A DNA stretch of 64,000 nucleotides, taken from Notamacropus eugenii (Eukaryota > Chordata > Mammalia > Diprotodontia > Macropodidae). The DNA lies in contig NC_092879.1 in NCBI RefSeq assembly GCF_028372415.1, forward strand, positions 96,973,067 through 97,037,066, given 5' to 3'. Position numbers and translations under genes: made by a program. Positions 1 through 10,215 of the stretch are shown here, piece after piece (position 1 is the stretch's first letter; every line of letters starts with the position of its first letter). Below the pieces are notes generated by a model, which did not search any database, was not told the origin of the DNA, and saw only the letters and a program-made list of their open reading frames with translations.

Positions 1-60
1 TAGAAGACATTGACTTGTACCCCATATGAGTGCATGGTTTCCAATTGTTTTCTGGTTGTT

Positions 61-170
61 TCTGGAGTGTAATTCTGCTCTCCCCAAGTAGACTGTAAGC
101 GTCTCAAAGGCAGGGACCATATCTTACAGAGGCCACCTCAGACATCCTGGGTGCTGAGGGAATGAATTGT
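61..170 (+). repeat. L2-type LINE 3' end fragment
   Basis: The words around 88-131 (gactgtaagc, gcagggacca, tatctta) follow the end of the mammalian L2/CR1 LINE, which normally reads 'actgtaagctccttgagggcagggac'. The copy is short, old and non-coding. Confidence 0.45.
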
Positions 171-816
171 TCTGCTGAGCACAAAGGATCCAGAAGAGCC
201 TTGGGAGGAGAAAGAAGGATATGCTGAATCTGGCTCTAGCCCCAAAGGAAGCAAAACCAGCCTGCACCTATTGGTCTATTTTCCCCAAATTGTGTTTAAT
301 GACTGAGCGATGCACAGGGGACAATGTCACCTAAGGGGGTGGAAGAACAGGCTGGCTATTTCTGGCCACCTGAGTTAGGTCAGCCAGTCAGCGATTGAGC
401 TCACCTTCCTGCAAAGATCTGGGGCAGCAGGAGATGCCGCTTCTGACCCCTTGTGCTGGGACCTCTGGCAAGGCCCCACCCTTCTTTGGGACTCAACAGC
501 CCTGTCCAGAAAACAAAAAGGTTGGAAGGTCCAGCACACCTTTGATCTCATGTCATGCCCCAGTTTCTTTGTTGTCAAGACACTAACAGCAGGCTGAGAA
601 GAAAACTTTGTTCATTTGCACCAATATCATTTCCAGAGTCAAACAATTGCTTAAGACTGCATCCACAAAGCATTTGGTTTCTTAAGCTCGACAAAACAAT
701 CACAAGGCCTTGAGACTTACTGTTTTTTAGACATAGGATTGTTTGCATTGGAAGATTTAAAAGGTAGATCTTGTGGTTCACCCAAAGCACAGAGAAATGC
801 AAAAAGCCTTTAGAAG
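171..816. other. Single-copy sequence, no gene seen
   Basis: I recognise no repeat family, exon or RNA gene here. Short open frames exist on both strands, but they lack splice signals and resemble no protein I know. Confidence 0.5.
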
Positions 817-819
817 CAC

Positions 820-1936
820 CTCTCTCTCACGCTCTGTCTCTCCCCCTTTCTCTCTGTCTCTGTCTTCCCCCCCTTCTCTCTCTCTCCCTCTCTTTCCTCT
901 CTCTCCTCTCTCTCTCTTTTTTCTCTCTCCCCTTTTCCCCTTTCTTTCTCTCTCTATCTCTGTCCTCTCTCTCCTCTCTCCCTCTCTCTCTCCCCCTCTC
1001 TCTTTTCCCTCTCCCCTTCTTTCTCTCTCTCTTCTTCTTCTCTCTCCCCCTTCTCTCTCTTCTCTCTTCCCCCCTCTCTCTCCTCTCTTTTCTCTTTCTC
1101 CCTCTCTCTCCTCTCTCTCGCTTCTCTCTCCCACTCCTCTCCTCTCCTCTTCTCTTTTCTCTCTCTCTCCATTCTCTCCTGTCTCTGTGTGTCTTCTCTC
1201 TCTCCCTCTCCCCCCTCTTCTCTCTCCCTCTCTCTCTCTCTCCCTGTCTCTTTTTTCTTCTCTGTCTCTATCCCCTCTCCCCTTCTCTCTTTCTTCTTTC
1301 TCCCTCTCTCTTCTTCTCTCTCTCCCTATCTCCCCTCTTTCTCTCTCTCTTCTCTCCCTCTCCCTCTCTCTCTTCCACCTCTCTTTCTTCTCTCCTTTTC
1401 TCTCTCCTTCTCTCTCCTCTCTCTACCCCCTCTCACTTTCTTTTCTCTCTCTCCTTTCTCTTTCTCCCCTCTCTCTCTTCTTCTTCTCTCACCCCTTCTC
1501 TCTCTTCTTTCTCTCCTCTCTCTTCCAACCCTCTCTCTCTCCCCTCTCTCTTTTCTCTCTCCTCTCTCTTCCCACTCTCCTCTCTCTTTGTCCCTCACTC
1601 TTCTCTCTCCCTTTCTCTCCTCTCTCTCTTTTTTCTTTCTCCCTCTCTTGTCTCTCTCTCCTCTCTCTCTTCTCTCTTTCTTCTCTCTCTCCTTGTCTCT
1701 TCTCTTCTCTCTCTCCCTCTCTCTCTCTTTTATACTTCTCTCTCTATCCCCTCTCCCCTTCTCTCTCTCCTCTCTCTTCCCCTTTCTCTCTTCTCTCTCT
1801 CCTCTTTCTTCTCTCTCTCACCTCTCTTTCTTCTCTCTCCTCTCTCTCCCTCCCTCTCTTCTCTCTCTCTTCTCTCTCTCCCCCCTCTCTTCTTTCCTCT
1901 CCCTCTCTCCCTCCCTCTGTCTCTCTCCCTTCCTCC

Positions 1937-1998
<62 letters not shown>
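820..1998. repeat. 1.2-kb polypyrimidine (TCTC/CCTTT) satellite-like tract
   Basis: The plus strand is almost purely C and T for about 1180 bases, with very few interruptions. It ends in a pure (TC)n dinucleotide run at about 1940-1998. Every frame is open because stop codons need purines, so the 445-465 residue Ser/Leu/Pro frames on + and the Arg/Glu frames on - are artefacts. Homopurine-homopyrimidine DNA of this length can form triplex (H-DNA) structures. Confidence 0.97.
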
Positions 1999-2000
<2 letters not shown>

Positions 2001-2663
2001 TTGCAAAGAAAATTCCAGCAGCAAGGGAAGAAAAGAAGCGCACTCATCGATCTCTTAGCAACAATGCCAACCTACCCCCATCTTTCTGTCCAGCCAGGCC
2101 ATCCAGATAATTGGGCCCAATGTGGTGGGAGGCCCCAACAGGATATTTGGAGAGTTCACCATCATTAGGCATTTCAGCCTCAGAAGAGTTCCATGTGACT
2201 CACTTGTTTGTCCCCCTCCTGCCCCATCTACAGCTTCAAACCTGAAAGCTCACCAGCCAACAAAGCATCTGCACAAAACCAGGGGACCAATATTCAGTAT
2301 GAAATTGGTTCAACGGAAGTAAAAGCCACAGGAAAACAAAGATGATAGGAAGCTGCCTTTGAATTATAGGGGTCTCCATGGCCTGGGCCTTTTGGCCTCA
2401 GGATTGCTTTCTGGTGCCCAGAAAGCTCAAATCTGCTCATGTTCGTTCATAGGGCACTCAGTTGCATAAAACCCTCTCAAAAGGCTGCCATGGGAAGGGG
2501 AGTGGGTGCTGCTATGGAGAGGCCTCAGTTGCCATGGAAGTTAACAAGGGTAGCAGTAGGAGCTCTCCAGCTGAAGGGAATTCAGGGGAAAGCTGGATAG
2601 TGGCCATGCTCAGAAACTCTTACATCTCCATAGAATTGGGAGGGCAACAAATGAAAAGTCTCC
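1999..2663. other. Single-copy sequence, no gene seen
   Basis: Mixed-composition DNA with no recognisable repeat, exon or RNA gene. Two short plus-strand open frames at 2122-2322 and 2462-2671 have no supporting signals. Confidence 0.45.
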
Positions 2664-3045
2664 TTGTCTAGTTCAACACTAAATGACTCCATTTACCCAG
2701 TGATAGCCCTACCAGGCCCTGTGCCCCCAAAGAGATTAAAGAAAGAAAAAAGAGCCATAAGTACAATCTATTTACAGCAGCTTTTTTGTAGGGGCAAAGA
2801 ACTAGAAACTAAGGGGACCCGGGTGAAGAAGCTGGGCTATAGGAAAGTCCTGGAATGGAATACACTAACTATTGTGCCAGAAAATAGTATGAGACAGATG
2901 GGGTCAAAGAAACCTGAGAAGACCTCTATGACCTGATGTGGAGTGAAGTGTGAAGAACCAGGAGAATCACTTCTACAATAATAGCAACAATGTAAAGAAA
3001 TAACTTTGAAAGACTTAAGAACACTGACGGTGCAAAGACCAGCCC
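2664..3045 (+). mobile_element. L1-type LINE 3'-end fragment, degenerate
   Basis: The order of words (aaagagattaaagaaaga, tttacagcagc, ggcaaagaactagaaa, then gagtgaagtg, gaaccaggagaa, gaaagacttaagaac) matches the 3' region of an abundant marsupial L1-like retroelement recalled from opossum and koala DNA. It is truncated at both ends and carries no intact frame. The family name is from memory. Confidence 0.65.
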
Positions 3046-3581
3046 CAGCCCCAAACCTCAGAGGTCACCTCGTCCAACCCCCACTTGCAATGAGATCCCA
3101 ACCTCTACTTGGAGCCCTGCAGTGGGAGAGAGCCGTGCTCTCTTACGGCAGTACATTCTTGTCTGGACAACCCTCATGGTGAGGCTGAGTTTTCTAACAC
3201 CAAGCCTAAGTTTATCTCTCTGAAACTTTCCCAATTGGGGCCCAACAGAACTAATGGAATCACTCTTTCCTGTGACAGCAACCTCTGTGCACCCTCTGAG
3301 TCGTCTCCATGCAAAACTTCTCCAGTTCCTCCAATGGATGTTCACATAACATAGACTTGATCAAGACCCCTCATCATCCTGCCCCCTTCCCCTTCGCAAT
3401 GTCCTACTGAAACGGTGATGCTTGGAACTAAATGTATATTCCAGACGTTTTTGAACAAGGAGAGAATGCAGATGGACAATCACTGTCTTATTTTTGGAAA
3501 CTAAGCCTTTCTAAATGAAGCCCAAGACTGAGTTCACTTTTTTGGCTACCAGGTTATTTACCCACTGCTAACTTCTACTGG
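3046..3581 (-). mobile_element. CR1/L3 LINE fragment (first piece)
   Basis: Read on the minus strand this follows the CR1/L3 LINE coding region. Plus-strand markers are 'tccaatggatgttcacataacat', 'cagacgtttttgaacaagg' and 'tttttggctaccaggtta'. The copy resumes after a SINE at 3582-3811 and a hAT element at 3848-4066, so one old LINE is split into three pieces. It has many stops and indels. Confidence 0.6.
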
Positions 3582-3811
3582 AGGGCAGCTAGGTGGCACA
3601 GAAGATAGAGCACTGGGCCTGAAATCAGGAAGACCTAAGTTCAAATCTGGCCTCAGACACTTCCTAGCTGGGTGACCCTGGACAAATCACTTCACCCTGT
3701 TTGCATCTGGAAAATGAGCTGGAGAAGCAAATGCAAACCATTTCAGTATCTTTGCCAAGAAAACCTCAAATGGGGTCACGGAGTTAGACATGACTGAAAC
3801 AACTGAAGAGC
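3582..3811 (+). mobile_element. CORE-SINE with RTE-type tail (Mar1-like)
   Basis: A nearly full-length SINE. The tRNA-related head has ggcagctaggtggca and an RNA polymerase III B-box-like gttcaaatctgg. The CORE region has gtgaccctgg and caaatcactt. The tail (tctttgccaagaaaac, ggggtcac, acatgactgaa) is shared with the 3' end of RTE/BovB LINEs, which implies mobilisation by RTE machinery. It interrupts a CR1 copy. Confidence 0.9.
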
Positions 3812-3847
3812 AAGAATGATTCCTGCTGAGCAGGTAGTCCACTAAAC

Positions 3848-4066
3848 CAGAAGTGTCCAACCCAGGTAGACAGAGGGATGACTGAACTGCATAGAAGGAT
3901 CCCTATAGCTCCATATTGACTTAGCAAAAAATCCCATATTAATATTATCTATGCTGTATTGTCTTTCTATTTATAGTAGTTAATATTTGCTTATTATACT
4001 TTAGTCTGTTTCAGGCTGCACTAGGGAATTCTGTGAGCTGCATCCAATACGTATTTGACACCCCTG
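3848..4066. mobile_element. Short non-autonomous hAT transposon, copy 1 (219 bp)
   Basis: The left terminus cagaagtgtccaac and the right terminus, which reads caggggtgtcaaat on the minus strand, form terminal inverted repeats. They are flanked by perfect 8-bp target-site duplications CACTAAAC at 3840-3847 and 4067-4074, the length typical of the hAT superfamily. There is no transposase frame. Interior words 'atattgacttag' and 'tagttaatatttgc' recur in the second copy at 12368-12581. Confidence 0.9.
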
Positions 4067-4074
4067 CACTAAAC

Positions 4075-4262
4075 CTGCCAAATCCAACCAGGCCTCCCCT
4101 ATGCTCTGTGGGTGAGATTGATTTTTGGACCCAAGTGTTAGACTTTACATTCAGCTCTATGGAATTTCCTCTTGCTGGATTTAGTCAAGTATTGTAGCCT
4201 GTCATGATCTTTTTGGATCCTGACTCTGACATTCTGCCCAATTCAGTGGCATCTACAAGTCT
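4075..4262 (-). mobile_element. CR1/L3 LINE fragment (continuation after hAT insertion)
   Basis: The CR1-like text resumes directly after the hAT target duplication: 'gactttacattcagctctatggaat', 'gcctgtcatgatctttttgg', 'gtggcatctacaagtctgat'. These match the same strand and order as the piece before the insertion. The reading frame is destroyed. Confidence 0.6.
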
Positions 4263-4274
4263 GATACAATTCAA

Positions 4275-4405
4275 ATCAATCCCACAAGCACTAATTAAGC
4301 ACCTATTGTGTGTAAACCACACAGTTATTATTGTGACTAGATGCCAGGGCTACAAAGACAAAAGGGAATCAGCCCTTGCCCTTCTACCAGGAGAGTACAA
4401 CATGA
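4275..4405 (-). repeat. L2 LINE 3' end, antisense
   Basis: Plus-strand words attaagcacctattgtgtg, ggctacaaagacaaaagg and cagcccttgcc are the reverse complement of the L2 3' end. The copy is short and non-coding. Confidence 0.65.
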
Positions 4406-4969
4406 AAATAATTGTGGGGGGAGTAGTGGGTAGAGAGGGCTATTTCTCGATTACCCTACATTCTCTGAAAGAAAGCCCTTACCAAAACCTCTCTCCTACT
4501 CCCCCAACATGAGAAGGTTTGATACAGCATCACAAAACCCGGACAGCCACCATTTCTGCCAGACTCCAAGTAGGGTGGGACAAGGAGGTGTAGAGACAAA
4601 TAATACAAGCTTTAATACATAAATAATTAAAAAAAGCCAAGCTTTACTCAGTGTGGGGGTTATGCTAAGAGGTGAGCTTCCCATCTGCTCAGGGTAGTTT
4701 AAAGGCATTCTATCCTTCAAGCCAGGGGAAAGACACTAGATGATCTTGAAAGCGGCTTCCAAGGCTCAAAGAATCCAATGAGTCAATCTTCATCAGGTGT
4801 TTTTATGTTCACCTGAAGGATATTTGCCACAGGAGCCAGAAGAGCAAGATAATGGCCACTTGTCAGTCTTAAAGCCATTTCTCTATGGCAAGTCTAACCA
4901 GCCCATCTTGGACCACTCGTACCAAGAAGCTACAATGGAGTTCATTGGAACTGTACTACCACTCAAGGT
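4406..4969. other. Single-copy or ancient sequence, no gene seen
   Basis: There is a faint SINE-like phrase near 4730-4785 (actagatgatcttgaaagcggc), but no reliable family call. No exon-like signals were found. Confidence 0.4.
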
Positions 4970-5052
4970 AATCTGAGTCAGTAAACCTTTATTAAGCACC
5001 TCTGTGTGCCAGGCACCAGGAGGGGGATGCAAAGACCAAGACTCAAATGTAT
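4970..5052 (-). repeat. L2 LINE 3' end, antisense
   Basis: The phrase tttattaagcacctctgtgtgccaggcacc followed by atgcaaagaccaag is the reverse complement of the L2 terminus. It is only about 80 bases long. Confidence 0.6.
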
Positions 5053-5460
5053 CAGGTAAAAAACCTACCAAGCCAAGTGAAGTATCAGAAGTAAATTAGG
5101 TCACTACGTATGGGGAAAGCAGGAAGAGCAGCAAATTAGGGTCCAGATCAGGTAGCCACATTAAGGGGAGGGACTCTGAGACACTAACGTTCAATCTCTC
5201 AGGCCAGAATGAAGTAAAGCCAGAGGAAGGTTACCCACCAAACAAAAGATCAGCACCTGATAGTACTTATTCCTAATCAGTCACTTTCTGGACAGATTTA
5301 GGCCTGTGCCCCAAGCCAGCATGCTTCCCCACTTGGGTCTGACCACATGGGGTCATCCTGAGATGAATCAGATGTGCACTTCACAAACAGATATTTCTGA
5401 CTCAAATTGGAAGCTAAACTATACGCTCTGCCAGGGGAACTGAAGTGCCCAGTACCCACT
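5053..5460. other. Single-copy sequence, no gene seen
   Basis: I recognise nothing in this stretch on either strand beyond short chance open frames. Confidence 0.4.
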
Positions 5461-5720
5461 GTATCATAGGATGAGCTACTTTGAGCTGGAAGAGATCATA
5501 GATATTTCCTAGTCCAAATCACCCACTTTTATAGATGAGGAAACTGAGGCCAAGAGAAGCAATTGCATGACTTGCCCAAGGTCACATGGGTCAGCGTGCT
5601 GCTGCTGTAGTTGGAGTTAGGAAAACTCTTGCTTCCAACACTAGTCACCTCTCTGAGTCTCAGTTTCCTCATTTGGAAAACTGGGATAAACACACTTGTC
5701 ATCCCTACCTCTTCCACAAA
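5461..5720. repeat. Two adjoining MIR/CORE-SINE copies in opposite orientation
   Basis: 5464-5612 is antisense: tagatgaggaaactgaggcc, then cttgcccaaggtcaca. 5640-5720 is sense: ctctctgagtctcagtttcctcat, then gaaaactgggataa. Both are old and partial. The facing arms could form a weak inverted repeat. Confidence 0.75.
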
Positions 5721-6099
5721 GTCTTCCTCACTATAGCATAGAGATAACATTGAATCTAGAGTCTCCCACGCTAGAATGGCTCAGCAACAAACTATGTTGA
5801 TTTTGGAGGAGCAGCCCAGCTAGATATGGAAAGGCTCATCCTCAGAACATTGACCATGGTGATGAATTCTTCAGCATCAGTGACCTGTGGAACAAAGAAA
5901 TATACAAAATGGCACCCAATCTCATCTTGCTTCCCTCTGCTTTGGCAGTGGCCAGAACAAACACTGTGGATTCAAAGACTCATGTGGTTTGGGGATTATA
6001 TAGAAGTATTAACTTAGCTTTAATTACTGGGCACTCTAGATATTATACATATGAAATCAGCAACCAATATCCAACCAGTGAAAGTATGGAGGCATATGT
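5721..6099. other. Unassigned sequence before the RTE fragment
   Basis: Two short plus-strand frames at 5826-6017 and 5909-6118 may be decayed LINE sequence. I cannot align them confidently to any element or gene. Confidence 0.35.
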
Positions 6100-7560
6100 A
6101 GCCTGTTATCCTCACTAAAATGGAAATCAGAAGACCAAAAAAGGTAAGTTGCAGCTCAGTGCAAGGTTCTCCTTGGTGATTTCCTTGTGTGTCCAACAAC
6201 AGAAAGAAATATCATTCTACAGGCCATTTGGTTTTCTCATCTTGCAGTATTCATGAACATTTACGAAAAAAAAAAGACCACATGAACATAATTGCCAGTG
6301 GCCATGATTTGCTGCAAAGGATGAAAAGGTACAGAGATTCTATGAAGAGTTCAACAAGGCCTTTCAAAGGAGTTTGCCAATCAGGCTGAGTCTTAATGAC
6401 TTCAAGGCAAGGACAGAAAAACTTAGGTCTCAAAGTGGTTCAGAAATAGGGAATGATGGAAGCACAGAAGTCTCACACTTATACATTACCTTTAAGGGAA
6501 GAATCAGGAGGTACTGGACATGGTAAGAACTGAATAACATCACAGAAGTGAAATTAATGCCTCTTGAACAGAAAGAAAATGACTTATTACTGACATGGGA
6601 GCCATTCCAGAATCAGTCATGCCGTGCCACTGACCACTGATTTGTTGGGGCAGAGATCAAAGGTAATACAAATCTAAAATAATTAAAAGGAAAACTCTAT
6701 GAGTTTCAGTTAATACAACTCCCACCTGACTTTTTTTTTAAATAAAGTGCTAAAAATGGGAAATGGACATGTATGCCAATTACAAATATCTTATACAGAA
6801 ATATAACCAATGGAAAATAATTACAACCACTAAGTCTTGCCAATTAGAATATTCATTCATTCATAAAATCTGGTTGAGAAGGATGGCAGAAGGTGCAGAG
6901 TGGCACTGCCCCATGAAACACAAATGGTGAGGGAACAAAATTTTAAGAAAGTTTAGCAAGAGACTCAAGCCAAGTCATTCCAAGGACAGTTAAAGACAAA
7001 ATTGGAAGAAAGATAACAGCCAGACAAAGCATGGAAAACATCTGCAAAGATTTTTGGAATAAACTCTTCATCAAGGACATCTGAACTCAAACATCACAAT
7101 TCTAGATGTGCTTTTTGAGAACAGTTGGACCAAACCACTTCTTTACAGAGGAGGCTCAGGTGAGACCAGCTACAAAGCTTTGAGGCAATTGAGAGACTGA
7201 TTCCCAAACTAGCTTAAGGAGAGGAAGGCAGTCATATTGTAGGGCAAATATTAGACCTTATTAGTTCATAAAAGGACGCCCAAGAGAACAGCAATGGCCA
7301 CCACCCATCTGCCAACTCTCCTGTCTATATCAAAAAGGAATGAGAATAATCCAGACATACTTTGCAGATATCCTTGATGAGGATATTAGAAGGGAACAGG
7401 CAGGTTTTGATAAGTTATATTCCACAATAGAACACATCTTTCCCATCTCACAATTGGCTCAAAGATACAGAGAATGCTAGCGAGTGAATGCCCTCTGTGC
7501 AAATTATTTGTTGATTATTTTCTTCAAAAGCTTTGATGTGATATAACAAAACATCCCTTT
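6100..7560 (+). mobile_element. Degenerate RTE-clade LINE fragment with reverse-transcriptase similarity
   Basis: Around 7392-7475 the plus-strand translation REQAGFDKLYSTIEHIF, followed by SQLAQRYREC, matches the RTE reverse-transcriptase block that begins EQAGF and continues STIDHI. Upstream, ENICKDFWNKLF near 7030-7065 fits the linker before the RT domain, and TDH.FVGAEIK near 6627-6662 fits the end of the endonuclease domain. Stops and frameshifts are frequent, so this is a dead relic. Its clade is the likely driver of the RTE-tailed SINEs at 3582 and 26399. The 5' boundary is uncertain. Confidence 0.65.
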
Positions 7561-7735
7561 CAAGGCTCTGATCTAACAACGTGTCTCACATGCATATGTC
7601 AAAGTCATTCCAGGTTCCTTTTAAGACAGAACAGAGATCACCTTGTTCAATAGCCTCTGATTCTGAATGTCAGGCAAGGCTGAAATCAGGGAGACATGTT
7701 CATCAAGGTGTTTATCAACCCGGAGGCCAAATGGG
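7561..7735. other. Unassigned sequence
   Basis: This lies between the RTE relic and an L2 end. Nothing was recognised on either strand. Confidence 0.35.
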
Positions 7736-8215
7736 AATGACAATAAATCTGTCAACAAACACTTATGAAGCACCTACTATGTGCCAGGCACTGTGCTAAG
7801 TGCTATGTGTGTTCATCCTTTGTTGCCGAAGAAGACCGTGCCATCAGAGAAATGATGACATGACTTGCACTTGACTTTGTTTGGAGTGAGGGAGGGCTGT
7901 GCAGGTCACCAGCCTCACTTCTCCTCCAGAGCCATCTGAATCCAGTGACCAGATATTCATCAGGATGACTGGAGATGACCCAGGATGAGGCAACTGGGGT
8001 TCAGTGACTTGCCCAAGGTCACACAGCTAGTGAGTGTCAAGTGTCTGAGGTGAGATTTGAACTCAGGTCCTCCTGACTCCTGCACTGGTACTCTATCCAC
8101 AGCACCACCTAGCTGCTAAGTTCTAGGAATACAAAGAAAGGCAAAAATAGCCCCCATGCTCAAGGTCTTTCCATCCTTGCTGAGTAGGAGTGTACAAGAG
8201 CCATACTGTTCAAAA
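7736..8215 (-). repeat. L2 LINE 3' end, antisense, split by a SINE
   Basis: The antisense L2 terminus runs gcacctactatgtgccaggc then actgtgctaagtgct up to 7804. It resumes at 8125 with aggaatacaaagaaaggcaaa. The intervening 310 bases are a younger SINE, so the L2 copy is older. Confidence 0.85.
7805..8114 (-). mobile_element. Long CORE-headed marsupial SINE inserted in L2
   Basis: Read on the minus strand it starts with the tRNA/CORE head (agctaggtggtgctgtgg, then ttcaaatctcacctc) and carries a long unique tail ending in ttcggcaacaaaggatgaac. Flanks gctaagtgct (7795-7804) and gctaagttct (8115-8124) form a 10-bp target duplication with one mismatch. I recall this composite as frequent in marsupial genomes but cannot name it safely. 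Confidence 0.85.
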
Positions 8216-8435
8216 TTTGAAGTCCTCCCACCATCAGCCTTCTGTAGTGCAGTTCAGAAGGAAGTCACACAACCTTGCTGACTGGGTCCGCTGCCCACAA
8301 CAGCTGGTCCAAACCTTCTCCTCTCAAGCAACTTGGCCCCTTTGACCACCACCCCCTTTCACTGCAGAATGAGTCCCTCATCTCATTTTAAAAAGGAGCA
8401 ATTCATAGAGTGTGGGCAATTCCATGTCCTCCATG
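8216..8435. other. Unassigned sequence
   Basis: Possibly very decayed LINE-derived DNA continuous with the L2 that follows. No gene-like feature is visible. Confidence 0.35.
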
Positions 8436-9240
8436 ATTCCACACATCCAGGCACCTCCAAATCATTCCCTAATCTTAGAAGATGCTTTTGATCCCATCTC
8501 CTCCAGTCTCCACTGGCAATGGCCTCTTCAGTAGTCAGCTGGTTTCCATCCCCACCACTCTACCATGCACTCACCGCCTGATTACCCATGATCTCTTTAC
8601 TGCCAAGTTCAACGGTCCTCTCTCAGTCCTCATCCTTCTAGATTTCTGCAGGGTCAGATGCTATGAACCAGATTCCTGCCCTCACACACACACACACACA
8701 CACACACAAAATCAGCAGCCAAATTATTAATTCCACCAGTGCAGGCCTTCATCCCTTGGCCAATGTGCTACTGCAATAACAACTTCATCATCGGTCTCTC
8801 AGCTCACTCCAATCCATCTTCCTAAAGCACAGGTCTGACCAGATTACTCCTTTACTCAAAGATGTTGCCAAACTCTTCTATCTGACATTCAAAGCCCTTC
8901 AGAGTCTGGCTCCAGTGTGACTTTCCAGACTGATTTCATAGTACTACCCCTTACACAGTATAGACTCTAACCAGACATATGCAACCACCTATCTCCCACC
9001 TCTATGCCTTTGTATCATTCTGTGCCTGTGCCTTCTATGCCATCACCCCTTGGAAACCTTGGCTCCTTTCAAGTTTCATCTACAGAGCCACCTCCTTCAA
9101 GAGTCTCTTCCCAAGTCCCCCAGTTGGTAGTGACTCTATCTATTCCATACTTACTTTTCTGTAGCAGAATCCAAGCTCCCTGACAACAAGACCTGCTGCC
9201 TGAACAGAGTAGGCACTTCCTAAGCACTGGTTGGTCAGTT
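8436..9240 (+). mobile_element. L2 LINE, internally deleted, sense
   Basis: The frame at 8482-8730 includes DLFTAKFNGPLSVLILLDF, which matches the L2 reverse-transcriptase motif around SVLILLDLSAAFD. Downstream, 8770-8930 follows the L2 C-terminal region (ctactgcaataac, ggtctgaccagattactcc, aaagcccttcagagtctggc). 9080-9230 follows the 3' end. The middle of the RT domain is missing and stops are present. Confidence 0.85.
8683..8709. repeat. (CA)n microsatellite
   Basis: An uninterrupted CA dinucleotide run of about 13 units inside the L2 fragment, probably polymorphic. Confidence 0.97.
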
Positions 9241-9429
9241 GACTGGTACATCATACTACAGAACAGGATGTCTGGGTAAAATAAACCTTGGGACTTCAGT
9301 TGCAGCCCAGATACCCCCCATGCACGCACAAAACAAGCGTTCCCCCTGCCTGGAAAATGCTGCAGCAAATGGGATCCTGCTAATGAGAACTCATTTACAA
9401 TAGCTAAGCAGAAGCAATATCTTGGTTCC

Positions 9430-9800
9430 ACAAGTGGGAAACTGACATTTGCAAGGTATGTGTTGATATACAGTAATTAATACATTTGAATTATTGTCAT
9501 GAGCATACTAAGCCACTCTCTTCCCCCAGGTGTGAATTTTTATTGCTTTAGGGTTGAAAGAGTATAATGAAATAAATTTAATTAAGTTCTGCCAAAGCAA
9601 CCAGCTGATAACAGGGGGAAAAGTCATTGTACAGTACATGGTTTTATACCATTTTTTAAAAGTTCTGATGTTTTTCTGCTAAGTTCTTAAAAGACATATC
9701 TACTTCCTCCAGCTTTCAAATTAACATCATAAACCAACTCATGAAAAGCTTATATTTTAACAAAATATATTCTTCAGAAACTAAAAGAGCCCTCAGCCCA
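9430..9800. promoter_or_regulatory. AT-rich, repeat-free block; candidate conserved non-coding element
   Basis: This stretch has no recognisable repeat, unlike its surroundings, and contains homeodomain-type TAAT cores (cagtaattaatac, tttaattaag) and ttcttaaaag-type AT motifs. The composition resembles developmental enhancers. The call is inferred from texture only; no conservation test was possible. Confidence 0.3.
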
Positions 9801-10215
9801 CTTTTCTGCTCTGTAGATCAAAAGCAGACTGATGGCAGATCTTCAAGGAGAAGCCTCAGAGGCTGCGGCAGGAGGAGAATTCGACATTCCCCTCCAGTCA
9901 TGGCCAACGGGGAGCCTTCTCCCCTACCTCATGTAAGAAATGGCCACCGGCACAAAGCCCTACACATGGCAGGTGCTTTGGAAATGCAGACTGGTTGGAT
10001 TTCTGATGGGGATACATGGGACCAAAGGCTGCCCAGGGCAAATTCAGCACTTCCTTGGCCAGTCTTTCCCTAACTTAGATACATCTTTATTGCTCCTACC
10101 ACCTGAGGACCTCCTAGCAAGGCCTTGCCCCTGGCATGATAGGCAGGCTGGCCAGGACCCTGCCCCTAACCTGACCCTACAATAAGAGAATCCCAGAGTA
10201 CATGCTATATACGTA
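9801..10215. other. Single-copy sequence, no gene seen
   Basis: Moderate-GC DNA with overlapping short open frames at 9741-10073 and 9940-10185. Neither carries convincing splice sites or a recognisable protein. Confidence 0.4.

Noticed and set aside
771..2168. 465- and 445-residue plus-strand frames and several Arg/Glu-rich minus-strand frames
   Set aside because: They lie over a polypyrimidine tract that cannot contain stops. The translation is Ser/Leu/Pro or Arg/Glu low complexity.
3582..3811. tRNA gene from the pol III box-like words
   Set aside because: The sequence continues into a CORE and RTE-type tail, so it is a tRNA-derived SINE, not a functional tRNA. The same holds for the other SINE heads.
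8482..8730. 82-codon frame with RT-like residues as a gene
   Set aside because: It is an L2 LINE relic ending in a CA microsatellite, not a cellular gene.
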